NCBI RefSeq assembly: GCF_029946505.1
Contig: NZ_JARZHG010000002.1
Span: 558,001-622,000, forward strand
Direction of reading: 5' to 3'
From: Polyangium sp. y55x31
Lineage (GTDB): Bacteria; Myxococcota_A; Polyangia; Polyangiales; Polyangiaceae
DNA: 64,000 bases
Shown: positions 20,183-29,900 of the stretch, one piece after another
Numbering within the stretch: the stretch's first letter is position 1
Layout of the letters: the number at the start of each line of letters is the position of its first letter
Program-made: the position numbers and the translations under genes
The notes under the pieces: model-generated
What the model was told of the DNA's origin: nothing
Databases searched by the model: none
What the model saw: only the letters and a program-made list of their open reading frames with translations

Positions 20183-23146
20183 TCAATCCGCGGCTCGGCC
20201 CGTGAAGAGATCGAAGAGCGTGACGTCCACGCTCGCGGCCACGCCGAACTGCAAGGCGTGCGCGCCCGGCATGCTGAGCCCGGACTCCCACGCGCGGAGT
20301 CCGGGCCGGAGCACGCCGTACACGCCGAGGTTGAAGGGGCTGTCGAACAGGCCCGCGCGCAGATACACGCCAGGCGCGAGCAACGTGAGGAGCTGCGCCC
20401 CGGGCAGACGGCCGGCCTCTTCGACGTCGTATTGCAGGTAGGCCGCCGGATCGATCAACGAGATGAAGGCGCCGAGGTTGTAATCACCGCGGCCGGTCGC
20501 GAAATCGAGGCCGATCGGCATGGCCAGGGTCGGCGCGACGACGTGTGGCACGCCGCCGCGCTCGGTGGTGGTCCCGTAGGTGCCGAAGCGCAGCTCGCCG
20601 CCGACGAACATGCCCGGGAATGCGCCGAGCGAGATCGTGGTCGCGCCGGGCGTGTTTTTCCGTCGCCAGCCGCCGATGGGCATGGCCGCCGCGTCGAGGG
20701 CCTCGGCGATACGCGAGGGGTCGGACTCGAACGCAATCGTCGCGAAGAGGCCGCTGTTTCGCGCGATGGCGTCGAGGGGGCGGCAAGGCCCCTTCCCCGC
20801 CGCGCAGAGCTTCTTGCACTCCTCGTCCTGGCACATGCGCTCGAGGTCGGCCCGCGCGGCCGCGATGACCCGCGCGACGACGCGGCCCCAGTCCTCGGCG
20901 AGCGCGGCCTCGAGGGTCTCGAGGCTCGCCGCGAGGCGCGCGAGATCGGCCCGCGCCGCGACGAAGATCGGCGTGATCTCGCCGGTCGAACAGGTGGCGG
21001 CCTTGCAGAGGCCGGGAAACGAGACGGCCTCGGAGAGCTGCTCGCCGGCCGCGACGAAGGCGAGCGCGAGATCGAGCGACGCGCGGGCGAGGACGACGGC
21101 GGCGCGCTGGAGGGCGAACGAATTGGTTTGGCTTGCCAAGCGTGACGTGTCGCGAGCGTACGCTTCGAGGGCCCGCACGATCTCGCCGATCTTCTTCCCG
21201 TCGACGTCGACGCCGATCTGCAGGGCCGGCGGGCTCACGAGCTTCGGATCGACCGTGGTTCGGAGCGCTTCGGCGGCAGCACGATAGGCGTCGAAGGCCG
21301 TGAGGACGGCGCTCCAGCGGGTGCCGATCTCGGCCGCGGGAAAACGCACGAAATTCGACCAGCGCGCGATCGTCGAGAGTTTTTCGAGGGGCGCCGTGGC
21401 TTCGAGCGACGAAAAGAGCGCCGCGTCCACGTCGCCAGAGGTGGCCGGGTCTTTGCGGTGACACGCGTGGGATCCGGTCGCGTCGGTGCTCGCGGAAAAT
21501 GCGGGGCAATCGTTCCGGGAAAAACCTCGGCCGACGAGGGTGAAACACGCGGGGGACGTGGTGAGCGCGGCGAGCAGGAGCGCCTCGGTCTCCTCCGCTC
21601 GGCCGGGGCGGGTCTGGCGGACGAGCTCGCCGTATTCCTGGAAGACGTGCGGGAGAGATGCAGCGCACGCCGCGACTTCGAGGCGCTGGCTGAAGAGCCG
21701 CCGCGGCGTATTGCGAAAGAGGCGATATCCGTTCGCGCCGTCGAGCTCGTCGCCGAAATGGGAGAGGCTCAGGGCGGCATTCGCGCCGGTCGAGAGATCG
21801 GAGACGAGCTTGGATGCGGCCCCGCGCAGGCGTACTTCCGCGCCGCAAACGAGCCGCCGCTGGGCGCGGGCCTGGCAGGTGACGCGATCGGGCGCGCCGG
21901 CATCGCAGATCACCGGAGCGGTCGGGTCATCCGCGCACGAAAATAGGTTTCCGGCGAGGTTCACGTCCGCCCACAACGACGCGCCGAAGCCGAGGCCGAG
22001 GGCGACGCCGGGCCAGTTCTTCACATCGGAGGCGACGGCGCCGCGCAGCGCGCCGAGCAAGCTCTCGCCGCCGCCATATTGCGCGAAATCGAGGCGGCGC
22101 GTGGAGAGCGCGCAGGTCGTCGGGAGCCAGAAGGACCGGATCTCCCGGTACGAATCCCCCTGCGCGCCGGCGGGCGTCATCGCGGGGCCGCAGGCGTCTT
22201 CGTGCAATCGCTCGAGGAACCACACGAGCGCCTCGCGCCGGGCCCGATCGCCGACGAAGCTCGCGAGCGCGCGGACGCCGACGTCGAGCGTGGCGGCCGT
22301 GAAGGCGGCGACTTCGAGGCCGGTGTGCTGCACGGTGAAGACACGCATCGCCGCGGCGGGCACGTCGAGAAGGGGATATCGGCGGGCGAGCAGCGGGTCC
22401 GCATCGCCGATCTCGGCGAGGGAAAGCACGCTGCGATCCGCGAGGACGACGCGGATCGGCTCGAATTTACGGGATACGTACCGCGCGACGGCCTCGACAC
22501 TGCGTTGATCCGCGATGACGGCCGCATTCGCGAGCGCGGGCGCCGAGAAAGCGCAAAGGTTGACCGGCGACGCGGCCGTATCCCCGCCGGCGCAAAGCTC
22601 GGCGCAGAGATCGACGCGCAGGCCCGTGAGGCTACGCGCGGGCTCGTCGAGCCTGCCCGCGACCTCCCGCCGCGCGGCGTCCTCGATGGCTTTCCGTTCG
22701 CGTTTCGTTGCCTCCAGCGTCGCGTTCGTACGCCCATCGAAAGGTTTTGCCGCGACCTCTTGCTCCAGCTTCTTTTGCCGCAATTCGACGGCCTCGATGC
22801 CCTTTCGCTGGGCCACGAGGCGCGCCGCGGCCTTTTCGAGCGCGGCTTTGGGATCGTCGCTCGCCGGCGCCGCGCAGGTGGCCCGCAAAGCGCGCGCGAA
22901 CGAGGCGAGGGCGTCGACCCGGCCCACGTGAACCTGAATGGGATCCCCCGCGTCGCCCTGAGGCGCGATCGGGGTCGCCGCGGGCGACGTCACGGCTTGC
23001 GCGGAAGGCGCCGGGGTCGGGGGCGGCGGGAGCTGATCCGAGGGGACGACGACGGGCGTGACCTGGGCGCTCGCGTCCGCGAGCGGGACCAAGGCCAAAA
23101 GCGCGAGCCCGAATCCGACGATCGATGATTTGGTCCTCGTCCTCAT
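20183..23146 (-). CDS. Large secreted protein of unknown function
   Basis: 987 residues, not recognised. I place the start at ATG 23146 because it opens a signal peptide (MRTRTKSSIVGFGLALLALV, cleavage near ADASA); the frame extends to 23242 but would overlap the protease gene. After a Pro-rich stretch (about 35-65) comes a coiled-coil-like Lys/Glu/Ala region (about 95-160), then a mixed alpha-beta middle with several Cys pairs, and a C-terminal beta-rich part ending FGVAASVDVTLFDLFTGRAA, which reads like an outer-membrane barrel strand. It is the second gene of an operon with the trypsin-like protease (19 bp gap), so the two may act together. Envelope location is inferred. Confidence 0.75.
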   Translation of the reverse strand: MRTRTKSSIVGFGLALLALVPLADASAQVTPVVVPSDQLPPPPTPAPSAQAVTSPAATPIAPQGDAGDPIQVHVGRVDALASFARALRATCAAPASDDPKAALEKAAARLVAQRKGIEAVELRQKKLEQEVAAKPFDGRTNATLEATKRERKAIEDAARREVAGRLDEPARSLTGLRVDLCAELCAGGDTAASPVNLCAFSAPALANAAVIADQRSVEAVARYVSRKFEPIRVVLADRSVLSLAEIGDADPLLARRYPLLDVPAAAMRVFTVQHTGLEVAAFTAATLDVGVRALASFVGDRARREALVWFLERLHEDACGPAMTPAGAQGDSYREIRSFWLPTTCALSTRRLDFAQYGGGESLLGALRGAVASDVKNWPGVALGLGFGASLWADVNLAGNLFSCADDPTAPVICDAGAPDRVTCQARAQRRLVCGAEVRLRGAASKLVSDLSTGANAALSLSHFGDELDGANGYRLFRNTPRRLFSQRLEVAACAASLPHVFQEYGELVRQTRPGRAEETEALLLAALTTSPACFTLVGRGFSRNDCPAFSASTDATGSHACHRKDPATSGDVDAALFSSLEATAPLEKLSTIARWSNFVRFPAAEIGTRWSAVLTAFDAYRAAAEALRTTVDPKLVSPPALQIGVDVDGKKIGEIVRALEAYARDTSRLASQTNSFALQRAAVVLARASLDLALAFVAAGEQLSEAVSFPGLCKAATCSTGEITPIFVAARADLARLAASLETLEAALAEDWGRVVARVIAAARADLERMCQDEECKKLCAAGKGPCRPLDAIARNSGLFATIAFESDPSRIAEALDAAAMPIGGWRRKNTPGATTISLGAFPGMFVGGELRFGTYGTTTERGGVPHVVAPTLAMPIGLDFATGRGDYNLGAFISLIDPAAYLQYDVEEAGRLPGAQLLTLLAPGVYLRAGLFDSPFNLGVYGVLRPGLRAWESGLSMPGAHALQFGVAASVDVTLFDLFTGRAAD

Positions 23147-23165
23147 GGCGTCTCTTTGCAAAGAA

Positions 23166-23807
23166 TCAAGCGCAACCCATCGCGGCTTCCATGCTGGCGA
23201 GCACCGACGGGGCGGCGAGGGCCTGCGCCCTTCCACCGCCATTCGGGGCAGGTCCGAGGTAAATGCCGACGACCGCAGTGGGCGGCCCGTCGCCGACGAC
23301 GGCGACCACGGGCCCGCCGCTCATGCCGATGCGGCCCTGGCGATCGAGCACGACCTTCCCCTCGCTCGGCCGCACCTTCGCCGGCACGACGAGAGGCGCG
23401 CGCGGCGCCTCGTTCCCGAGCGGATACCCCCATACCTGGCCGGCGACGGGCGCGTCGAGCGTGGCCATGCGCAGGGCGCTCGAGCACCGCGCGTTCACGC
23501 GGACGATGGCCACGTCGTCGGCCGCGACGCCGCCCGACGGATACGCGACGGCCACGGCCTCGAGCTCGACCCAGCGCCCGCCGGCGAGGACGCGCACCAA
23601 GACCTCCGCGGGCGCCGCGCCGTCCGCGAGCGCGACGACATGCCGGGCCGTGACGATCGAGGAGAGCCAGTCGGCGATGAAGAACCCGGTGCCCGAAGCC
23701 GCCCAGGTCTTGCCGAAACGCGCGCGGATGCGCACGACGGGGCCGTCGAGGCGAGGCTCGGCCGGATCGACGGTGGCAGCCCGGAGTTTCTGCGCGACGA
23801 GGCTCAT
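23166..23807 (-). CDS. Trypsin-like serine peptidase (S1/HtrA-like fold)
   Basis: Chymotrypsin-fold protease, 213 residues from ATG 23807 (MSLVAQKLRAATVDPAEPRL). The complete catalytic triad is visible: H56 (VTARHVV), D98 (DDVAIVRV) and S163 (GMSGGPVV), with the oxyanion GxSGGP motif intact. No signal peptide or PDZ domain is seen from this start, which is unusual for the family; an upstream start is possible because the frame is open to 25298, but that region is antisense to the GH1 reading frame. Its stop is 19 bp before the large secreted protein at 20183-23146, on the same strand. It may act in the cytoplasm or be processed from a longer form. Confidence 0.85.
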   Translation of the reverse strand: MSLVAQKLRAATVDPAEPRLDGPVVRIRARFGKTWAASGTGFFIADWLSSIVTARHVVALADGAAPAEVLVRVLAGGRWVELEAVAVAYPSGGVAADDVAIVRVNARCSSALRMATLDAPVAGQVWGYPLGNEAPRAPLVVPAKVRPSEGKVVLDRQGRIGMSGGPVVAVVGDGPPTAVVGIYLGPAPNGGGRAQALAAPSVLASMEAAMGCA

Positions 23808-23938
23808 CGGCCACGTCCCCGCGCGCGGGCGCCTTCGAGGTGGGGAGAGCGGGGCGAGGCGTGGAGCACGCCTCATCTTAACGCGCCCGGCCCCGGATGG
23901 GGCGTTTGCTGCGAAGGGTCCGGATGGTGGCCGGGCCC

Positions 23939-25504
23939 TCATCGCGGCGCCGGATACGCCACGAGGAGCTCGGGCGGGATCCGGCGCTCCTCGGCGATGA
24001 TGCCATAGGTCTCGGCCGTCTTGCGCGGGGTGCGGTTCTTCTGCGGATCGGACGCGTCGACCGCGTAAAGCCCGAAGCGCGGGGTCATGCCCTGGTTCCA
24101 CTCGTAATCGTCGACGAGGCTCCAGAAGAAGTAGCCGCGCAGGTCGATCCCTTCCTGCATCGCGCGGCTCGCCCAGGCGAGGTGACGGACGAGGAAGCTC
24201 GGGCCCGCGTCCTCGTCGTCGAGAGGGTGATCGAGCCCGTTGCCCGTCACGTAGAGGGGCAATCCATATTTGCGATGGGCGAGCTCCAGCATGTCGTGAA
24301 GGCCCTCGGGATCGACCTCCCCGCGGCGCACGTCCAGCGGATCGAACGTGCCGAGCGGCGTGACCTCCAGCAAAAGGGGCAGGCTCGTGCCCCGGACCGT
24401 CGCGCGTGTACCATAATTGATGCCGAGCCAATCCATGCGGCCCTCGAGATCGGCGCGCCGCGCTCCTTTGCCCGCGAGCTCCGCGTCGAGCTCCCCGTTC
24501 GCGACCGCATCGAGATAAGCCCAGTTGTAAAGGTAAAACATGTTCTCGGCCGCCTTCACGTCGAGCGCGCTCTTCGGATCGGCCGGGGAAGCGGGGGTCA
24601 TTGCATACACGAGGCCGATGTCGGAGGGCATTCCATCGCCGTCGGCGTCGGCCGTGTCGTTCTCTTTCACCGCGTCGTACATGCGCGCGTGCGCCTCGAC
24701 GAGCGCGACGAACACGTCTTTCACCGCGCCCGACGCGAGCGCGACGGCCGGCGGATGGCTGCGCTCGGCGCTCGGCGCGAGATAACCGGACAGGAGGACC
24801 GCAAAAGGCTCGTCCAGCGTGGCCCAGCGATCGACGTCCGCGCCGAACTCCCGCGCGACGAACCCCGCATACTTGGCGATCTCCGCGACGGTTCGCTCCC
24901 GATCGAGCCATCCCCGCGGCGAACACGTGGCGAGGTTCAGGTGGCACCCGACGGCGTCGTGAATCCACGCAGGGAGCGTACCGTGATTCAAGGTCACGAT
25001 GGGGGACATCCCACGCACCCGCAGCCCGTTCAGCATCGCATGATAATGCGCGATCGCCGCCTCGTTCGCGACGGAGCGTAATGCCTCGTAACCCGTGATG
25101 CCATCGGTCGGCCCGGGAAAGATGCGACTCCATTCGATGCTGAAGCGGAATGCCCCATTGTGGAGCTCCCCCTGCGCGCGGTCGAGATCCAGCTCGTGGA
25201 GCTCCCAGAAGCCCGGGCCGACGACGGCCGGATCCTGCCCGGACAGGTATGTCATGGCAGAGTGCATCGTTTCGGACGAGGTGGCGAACGCATACCAATC
25301 CGATCCGTTATCGACGCAACCAGCGAGGCCGGGCGTCGGGCACCCCATGTCGGCCTGGAACCCGCCGATCGCAGTTCCGAAGAGAAATCCCTCGGGAAAT
25401 GAGAGATCCTCGGCCACCTCGGGGACCTCGGTCACCGGAGGATCCTCCCCACACGCGGCCAGCAACAGCGTCATCGGTATGGCGAGGCGGAAATCGGTTC
25501 TCAT
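23939..25504 (-). CDS. GH1-family glycoside hydrolase lipoprotein lacking the nucleophile Glu
   Basis: Family 1 beta-glycosidase fold, 521 residues. ATG 25504 gives MRTDFRLAIPMTLLLAAC, a lipoprotein signal (C18); ATG 25522 is an alternative. Fold landmarks run in order: FPEGFLFGTAIGGFQ, AFRFSIEWSRIFPG, MSPIVTLNHGTLPAWIHD, TLDEP, YGLPLYVTGNG and GYFFWSLVDDYEWNQG. The general acid/base Glu (E232) is kept, but the Asn before it is Asp (TLDEP instead of TLNEP). The nucleophile Glu of the TENG motif is Gly (G421, codon GGC), two base changes from GAG. A Ca-binding-like DADGDG loop also occurs. Retaining hydrolysis by the usual mechanism should be impossible. It may be a sugar-binding pseudoenzyme or a transferase. 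Confidence 0.9.
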   Translation of the reverse strand: MRTDFRLAIPMTLLLAACGEDPPVTEVPEVAEDLSFPEGFLFGTAIGGFQADMGCPTPGLAGCVDNGSDWYAFATSSETMHSAMTYLSGQDPAVVGPGFWELHELDLDRAQGELHNGAFRFSIEWSRIFPGPTDGITGYEALRSVANEAAIAHYHAMLNGLRVRGMSPIVTLNHGTLPAWIHDAVGCHLNLATCSPRGWLDRERTVAEIAKYAGFVAREFGADVDRWATLDEPFAVLLSGYLAPSAERSHPPAVALASGAVKDVFVALVEAHARMYDAVKENDTADADGDGMPSDIGLVYAMTPASPADPKSALDVKAAENMFYLYNWAYLDAVANGELDAELAGKGARRADLEGRMDWLGINYGTRATVRGTSLPLLLEVTPLGTFDPLDVRRGEVDPEGLHDMLELAHRKYGLPLYVTGNGLDHPLDDEDAGPSFLVRHLAWASRAMQEGIDLRGYFFWSLVDDYEWNQGMTPRFGLYAVDASDPQKNRTPRKTAETYGIIAEERRIPPELLVAYPAPR

Positions 25505-25588
25505 GAAGGGGAAACCTAACATGGAACGGAAAAACCGCTGGGTGAGGTAATTCGGAAAAACGGCGTATGATCCAGCCTCGACGAACCC

Positions 25589-26326
25589 TCAAACAATCGA
25601 ACGTCCACCGTCCACGGCGAGCACCTGCCCCGTCACGAAGTGGTTTTTCGCAAAAAACACCACCGCCCGCGCGACATCCCCAGGATCGCCGATCCGCCCG
25701 AGCGGTATCGTCCGGCAGAGCCGCTCGCGCCCCTCGTCGTCGACATCCGCAGGCGGGAGGACCGTGCCCGGCGAAACCACGTTCACACGTACGTCGGGCG
25801 CGAGCGCGAGGGAGAGGCCCCGCATGGCCGAGACGAGCGCGGCCTTGGAGATCGAATACGGGATGTAATGCTCGCACGGCCTTTCCGCGCTGACGCAGCC
25901 GATCGCCACGACGGACCCGCGCACAGCCCGGAGCTCCGCCGCGAGCGCGAGCGTGAGCAAATAAGGTGCCGTCGCGTTGAGCGCCATGGCCCGATCCCAG
26001 GCGCCCGCGTCGAGCGCGTCCGGAGAAACACGCTCGAAATGGGCGGCGTTGTGCACGAGGAGGTCGAGTTTGCCCGCGCCGAACCTGCGCGCCCGGGCAG
26101 CAAGGGCGCTCACCCCCGTTCGATCGGAGAGATCAGCCCGGCAGAGCTCGACGCGCGCGCCACGCGAAAGGAAGTGCTCCCGCGCCCCGCGCGCGCTCTC
26201 CTCGCTCGCCGCATAATGAATGAGGACCTCGTATCCGTCATCGACGAGCGCCTCGACGATCGTCCGCCCCACACGCACCGCGCCGCCCGTGACGAGCGCG
26301 ATACGTCCCCTCTTCTGATCGCTCAT
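25589..26326 (-). CDS. SDR-family reductase, FabG/pteridine-reductase-like
   Basis: NAD(P)H-dependent reductase, 245 residues from ATG 26326 (MSDQKRGRIALVTGGAVRVG). The motif TGGAVRVG instead of TGxxxGIG recalls pteridine reductase/FolM-type enzymes. The NAG region reads VHNAAHFERV, the active-site Ser strand is VVAIGCVSAE and the catalytic pair is in YSISKAA. C-terminal FVTGQVLAVDGGRSI is the SDR cofactor-closing motif. The frame continues upstream to 26464 but that would overlap the promoter of the FKBP gene. It is divergent from that gene. The substrate (pterin or 3-oxoacyl) is uncertain. Confidence 0.85.
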   Translation of the reverse strand: MSDQKRGRIALVTGGAVRVGRTIVEALVDDGYEVLIHYAASEESARGAREHFLSRGARVELCRADLSDRTGVSALAARARRFGAGKLDLLVHNAAHFERVSPDALDAGAWDRAMALNATAPYLLTLALAAELRAVRGSVVAIGCVSAERPCEHYIPYSISKAALVSAMRGLSLALAPDVRVNVVSPGTVLPPADVDDEGRERLCRTIPLGRIGDPGDVARAVVFFAKNHFVTGQVLAVDGGRSIV

Positions 26327-26426
26327 AACCGAGGATCCTACCGCGCCCGCGAGCCCGCCGCGCACCTGGAATCGAGCAAGGTCGGAAAAAGACAGCACGC
26401 CCCGCGGCAGGGTAAGCTCGATTCGC

Positions 26427-26462
26427 TTGACGAGCGCCCCAGAGGCCGGTCGAATACCGGCC
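26427..26462 (+). promoter_or_regulatory. Predicted promoter of the FKBP gene with overlapping palindrome
   Basis: TTGACG (26427-26432) and TCGAAT (26450-26455) are spaced by 17 nt, fitting a sigma70-type promoter. The -10 lies in the centre of a perfect inverted repeat GGCCGGT-CGAAT-ACCGGCC (26444-26462). The palindrome could be a repressor operator or form a hairpin at the start of the mRNA. The gene start is 29 bp further on. Confidence 0.45.
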
Positions 26463-26490
26463 AACCACGGAAGAAGAGAGGAGAATCGAC

Positions 26491-26823
26491 ATGGCGACCG
26501 GTGAACTCGAAATCGAGACGCTCCAAGCAGGACACGGCGCAGAAGCCAAGGCCGGACACAAGGTCCAGGTACACTACGTGGGCACGCTCACGAACGGTAA
26601 GAAGTTCGACAGCTCTCGCGATCGGGGCCAGCCCTTCCAGTTCCAGCTCGGCGCCGGGCAGGTGATCAAGGGCTGGGACCAAGGCGTGGCCGGGATGAAG
26701 GTGGGCGAGATCCGGAAGCTCACGATCCCAGGGCACCTGGCCTACGGCGAGCGCGGGTTCCCAGGGCTCATCCCGCCGAACTCGACGCTCGTCTTCGAGG
26801 TCGAGCTGATCGGCGTGTCCTGA
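26491..26823 (+). CDS. FKBP-type peptidyl-prolyl cis-trans isomerase
   Basis: Single-domain FKBP, 110 residues, catalysing Xaa-Pro isomerisation during protein folding. ATG 26491 has AGAGGAG about 7 nt upstream. The fold is complete: [20 protein letters not shown], then [20 protein letters not shown] and [20 protein letters not shown], closing with [12 protein letters not shown]. The FK506-pocket aromatics and the Asp of FDSS are conserved. There is no signal peptide, so it should be cytosolic. The gene stands alone, divergent from the SDR and convergent with the giant kinase; an inverted-repeat cluster separates it from the latter. Confidence 0.95.
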   Translation: MATGELEIETLQAGHGAEAKAGHKVQVHYVGTLTNGKKFDSSRDRGQPFQFQLGAGQVIKGWDQGVAGMKVGEIRKLTIPGHLAYGERGFPGLIPPNSTLVFEVELIGVS

Positions 26824-26846
26824 GGAGGGTGTTTCACGGCGTCGCG

Positions 26847-26949
26847 CCGGGGTTTCACCCCGGGCCCGACCAGGGGCTGTTCGCCCCTGGACCCGAACCA
26901 GGGCGCAGCCCTGGACCAAGGGTGCATCGACCGCGATGCGGTCGATGCA
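26847..26949. repeat. Cluster of four perfect hairpins between convergent genes
   Basis: Four consecutive inverted repeats fill the gap: CCGGGG-TTTCA-CCCCGG (26847-26863), CCAGGGGC-TGTTC-GCCCCTGG (26870-26890), CCAGGGC-GCA-GCCCTGG (26898-26914) and TGCATCGACCGC-GAT-GCGGTCGATGCA (26923-26949). They lie between the 3' ends of FKBP (plus) and the giant kinase (minus). They look like a REP/BIME-type interspersed element and would also serve as a bidirectional terminator. No second copy occurs in this window. Confidence 0.8.
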
Positions 26950-26969
26950 CGCAGGGCCGTGGCCGGCGA

Positions 26970-29900
26970 TCACTGTTGAAGGTCGAGTCGGCCGCGATCG
27001 ACGCGCAAGTTCGATAACGTCCGCCCGACCGCGTCCGCAAGCGGCCGGCCCCGAGGGATGATCTCGCCCTCCACGCCCCCCGGCCGATCAAACGACCACA
27101 CGAGCACCGATCCCCCCGCATCCCAAGGCACGAACCGCGTGCGACCCCGGAGCGGCATGCTGCCCACGATCTCGCGGCGCGCAACGTCGAGCGCAGCCAC
27201 GCGATCAGCCGAGAGGAGGAGCATGGAGCGGCCATCAGGCGCGACGGAGACGTCCTCCCAGACAGTGGCGCCCGAAGCTTCGAGGAGGCGTTCCGGCCCA
27301 CGCGCGCGGAGGACGACGACCCCCGTGTCGTCCGCATAGACGAGCTCCCCCGGCGAAGGTCCGTCGCCGAGCGCCGTCGCGCGCGGGCTCGCATACCCGA
27401 GGACACGGACCTCCGACGTGGCCTCGTCGATCCGCGCAAGCGCGCCAGAGCTCACCGCGATCCAAACGCCCGCGCCAACCGCGCCGCGCGCCGCGCTCGG
27501 GCGCACGTCGTACACGTAGCCGTCCGCCGAAGCGATCACGCGGGGCGCGGCAAGCGAAGCACCGTCGAGAGGCGTCGCCACGATCGCCCCGTCGAGCCGC
27601 TGCGTGTAGAGCATGCGGCAAACCGCGTCGACGGCGAGGACGAGGCCAGGCTCGTGGGCGACGTTTCCGATGGTCGCGCCGCTGCGGGCATCGAACACGT
27701 GCCAAGCCTCGCCTTCATGCTCCCACGCGGCGACGCGACCGTCCTGGCAACGGCGCAGCAAGTTGCCCTTGCGGCCAAGCTCGCGCTTGCCGTCGGCGAC
27801 GCGATAGAAGCGGACCTCGTCGTCGACCTGGAACGCGACGACGTCGTTGCTCTCGCGGACCACGGCGCGCACCGAGCTCGTCGACGAGGGCGCGGGGCCA
27901 TCGGCGGCGCGGAAGCGGACGAGCGCGTCGATCGCGCCGGTCGCGCCGGAGAGCAGGACGAGGTCGCCCGTCACGACGTGGCCGTTCTCCAGGCGATGGC
28001 CGCCGAGGAGATCCCGCGGGCCGATGGGGACACGCGCGAACGCGGGGACCTCGTCGGGCGAGGTGATGGGCGTGGGGCGCCTGGGGCGCGGCGCAGGCGA
28101 GCAAGGAGCGCCTTTGGGCAGCGCGTCGCCGGGCGCGCGGCCGCCGGGGCGGAGGTAGTGGAAGCGGCCGATGATCGACTTGTCGGGGCCGGTGGGATCG
28201 GTGCCGCAGACCGCGAGGTCGAGGCCGCCTTCGTCCCAGCGCAGGAACGAGGGCGCCTCGACGCTGGGGCCGCGGAAGAGCGGAGCCTCGGGCCGCGCAG
28301 GATCGACGATCTCGAAGGCGCCATGCTCGGCGAGGGCGAGCAAGGGCTCGCGCGGGCCGAAACGCGCGAGGACGACCGCGCTCGTCGGCTTGACCTCCGT
28401 GATGCTGCCGTCGGCCGGACGCCAGATCACGAGCTTCGAGCCGGACGCGGCCGCGACGAGCGAGCCGTCCGGCGAGACGTCGAGCACGATGCCCTGGAAC
28501 GGATGCATTTCGACTTCGCCGGAGCGGCGGAGATCCCAGCGGAGCAAGCCGTTCTCCGAGGCACAAGCCAGCACGGGCGCCGCGTCCGCGGCCTCGAGCG
28601 CGCCCGTGCAACGACGCGGCGCGATGGCCGCGAGCATGACCTCACCGTCGGGACGAAGCCGGAAGATGCGCACCTCGCCGGTGACGGAGCGCGTCGCGAG
28701 CGCAGTGTCGAAGGGGAGCGGGACACGCTCGACGAACGGAGCGTCGTGGGGGCGCACGACGAGCGCGCGCGGATGCAGCTCCGCGGCCGCGGTCGGCTCG
28801 GCGCCGTCGGGCGGCGTGGCCTGATAGAAGGGGTCGAAGCGGAGATCGACGACGACGAGGCGCGTCTGGCCCTGCGTCGCGACGAGCCATCGATCGTCCC
28901 AGGGGAACGCGGGGTTCGTCGAGGGTTCGAGCGTGAGGAACTGCGCGCGCGGCAAGCCCGTGCCCGCGCGGAGCAGATCGAGCGGGAGCGCCGGATCCTC
29001 CGCGCCGAACTCGATGGCCTCCGCGATCCAGGCCGCGCGATGGTACGGGTCGTCGACGCGGCGTGATCGGAAGAGGACCTCGGCGACGTAGGCGCGCTCC
29101 TCCGCCTCGACGCGCGCTCGCTCGGCGCGCGCTTGCTGCTCGTCCATCGCGCGCTTCAGCGCGGCGGCGCCGAGGACGATCGCGAGCAAGAGGACGATCG
29201 AGGCGCCCTTCAGGATCTTGCGCCGCCGCGCGAGGCGCCGGCTCCTCTCGACGAGCTGGCGTTCGAGCGTGGTGAGCAAGCCGCGCGTCCAGGTGGGCCT
29301 GCGCTCGACTTCCTCGAAGAGCCAGCCCGTGAGCAGGAAGTCCGGGTGGTAAGCCGCCCGATCCCAGGCGATCGCCGCGTCGCGGAGCCGCTCGAGCAAG
29401 ACGAGCCGCTCGGCCTCGCGGCTGCGGACCAGCTCGATCCGCGGGACCACGGCAATCGAGGGGTGCGAGAGCTCGACGCGGCCGTCGCGCCGCCGGAGCA
29501 GGCCCTCGCGTTCGAGGCGCGTGATCACGCGTCGCACGAGCGCCGTGTCCTCGCCGAGGACCGACACGAGCTCGTCCTCGTCCCAGCGGACAGGCTTGTG
29601 ATCGGTCGTGGAGAGCCGCAGCACCGCCTCGATCGCGATCCCGCGCTGAGCGTCGTCGAGCGAGGCCAGGAGCTTCTCGGCGTGCTTGGCGAGCGCGCCG
29701 ACGAGGCCGCCGAGCGCGCGCCACTTCTCCGCGGAGAGCACGCGTTTGTCCCAGAACGCGGCGAGCGCGAGCGCGACGAGCGGCAAACGATCATCCGCGC
29801 CGCGGAGCTCGCGCTGCACGTCGGCGACGATCGCGTCGGCGCCGATCATCCGCACGCCTGCGATCCGCGCCGGCCCCGTCACGATGTCGTGCACGGCCGC

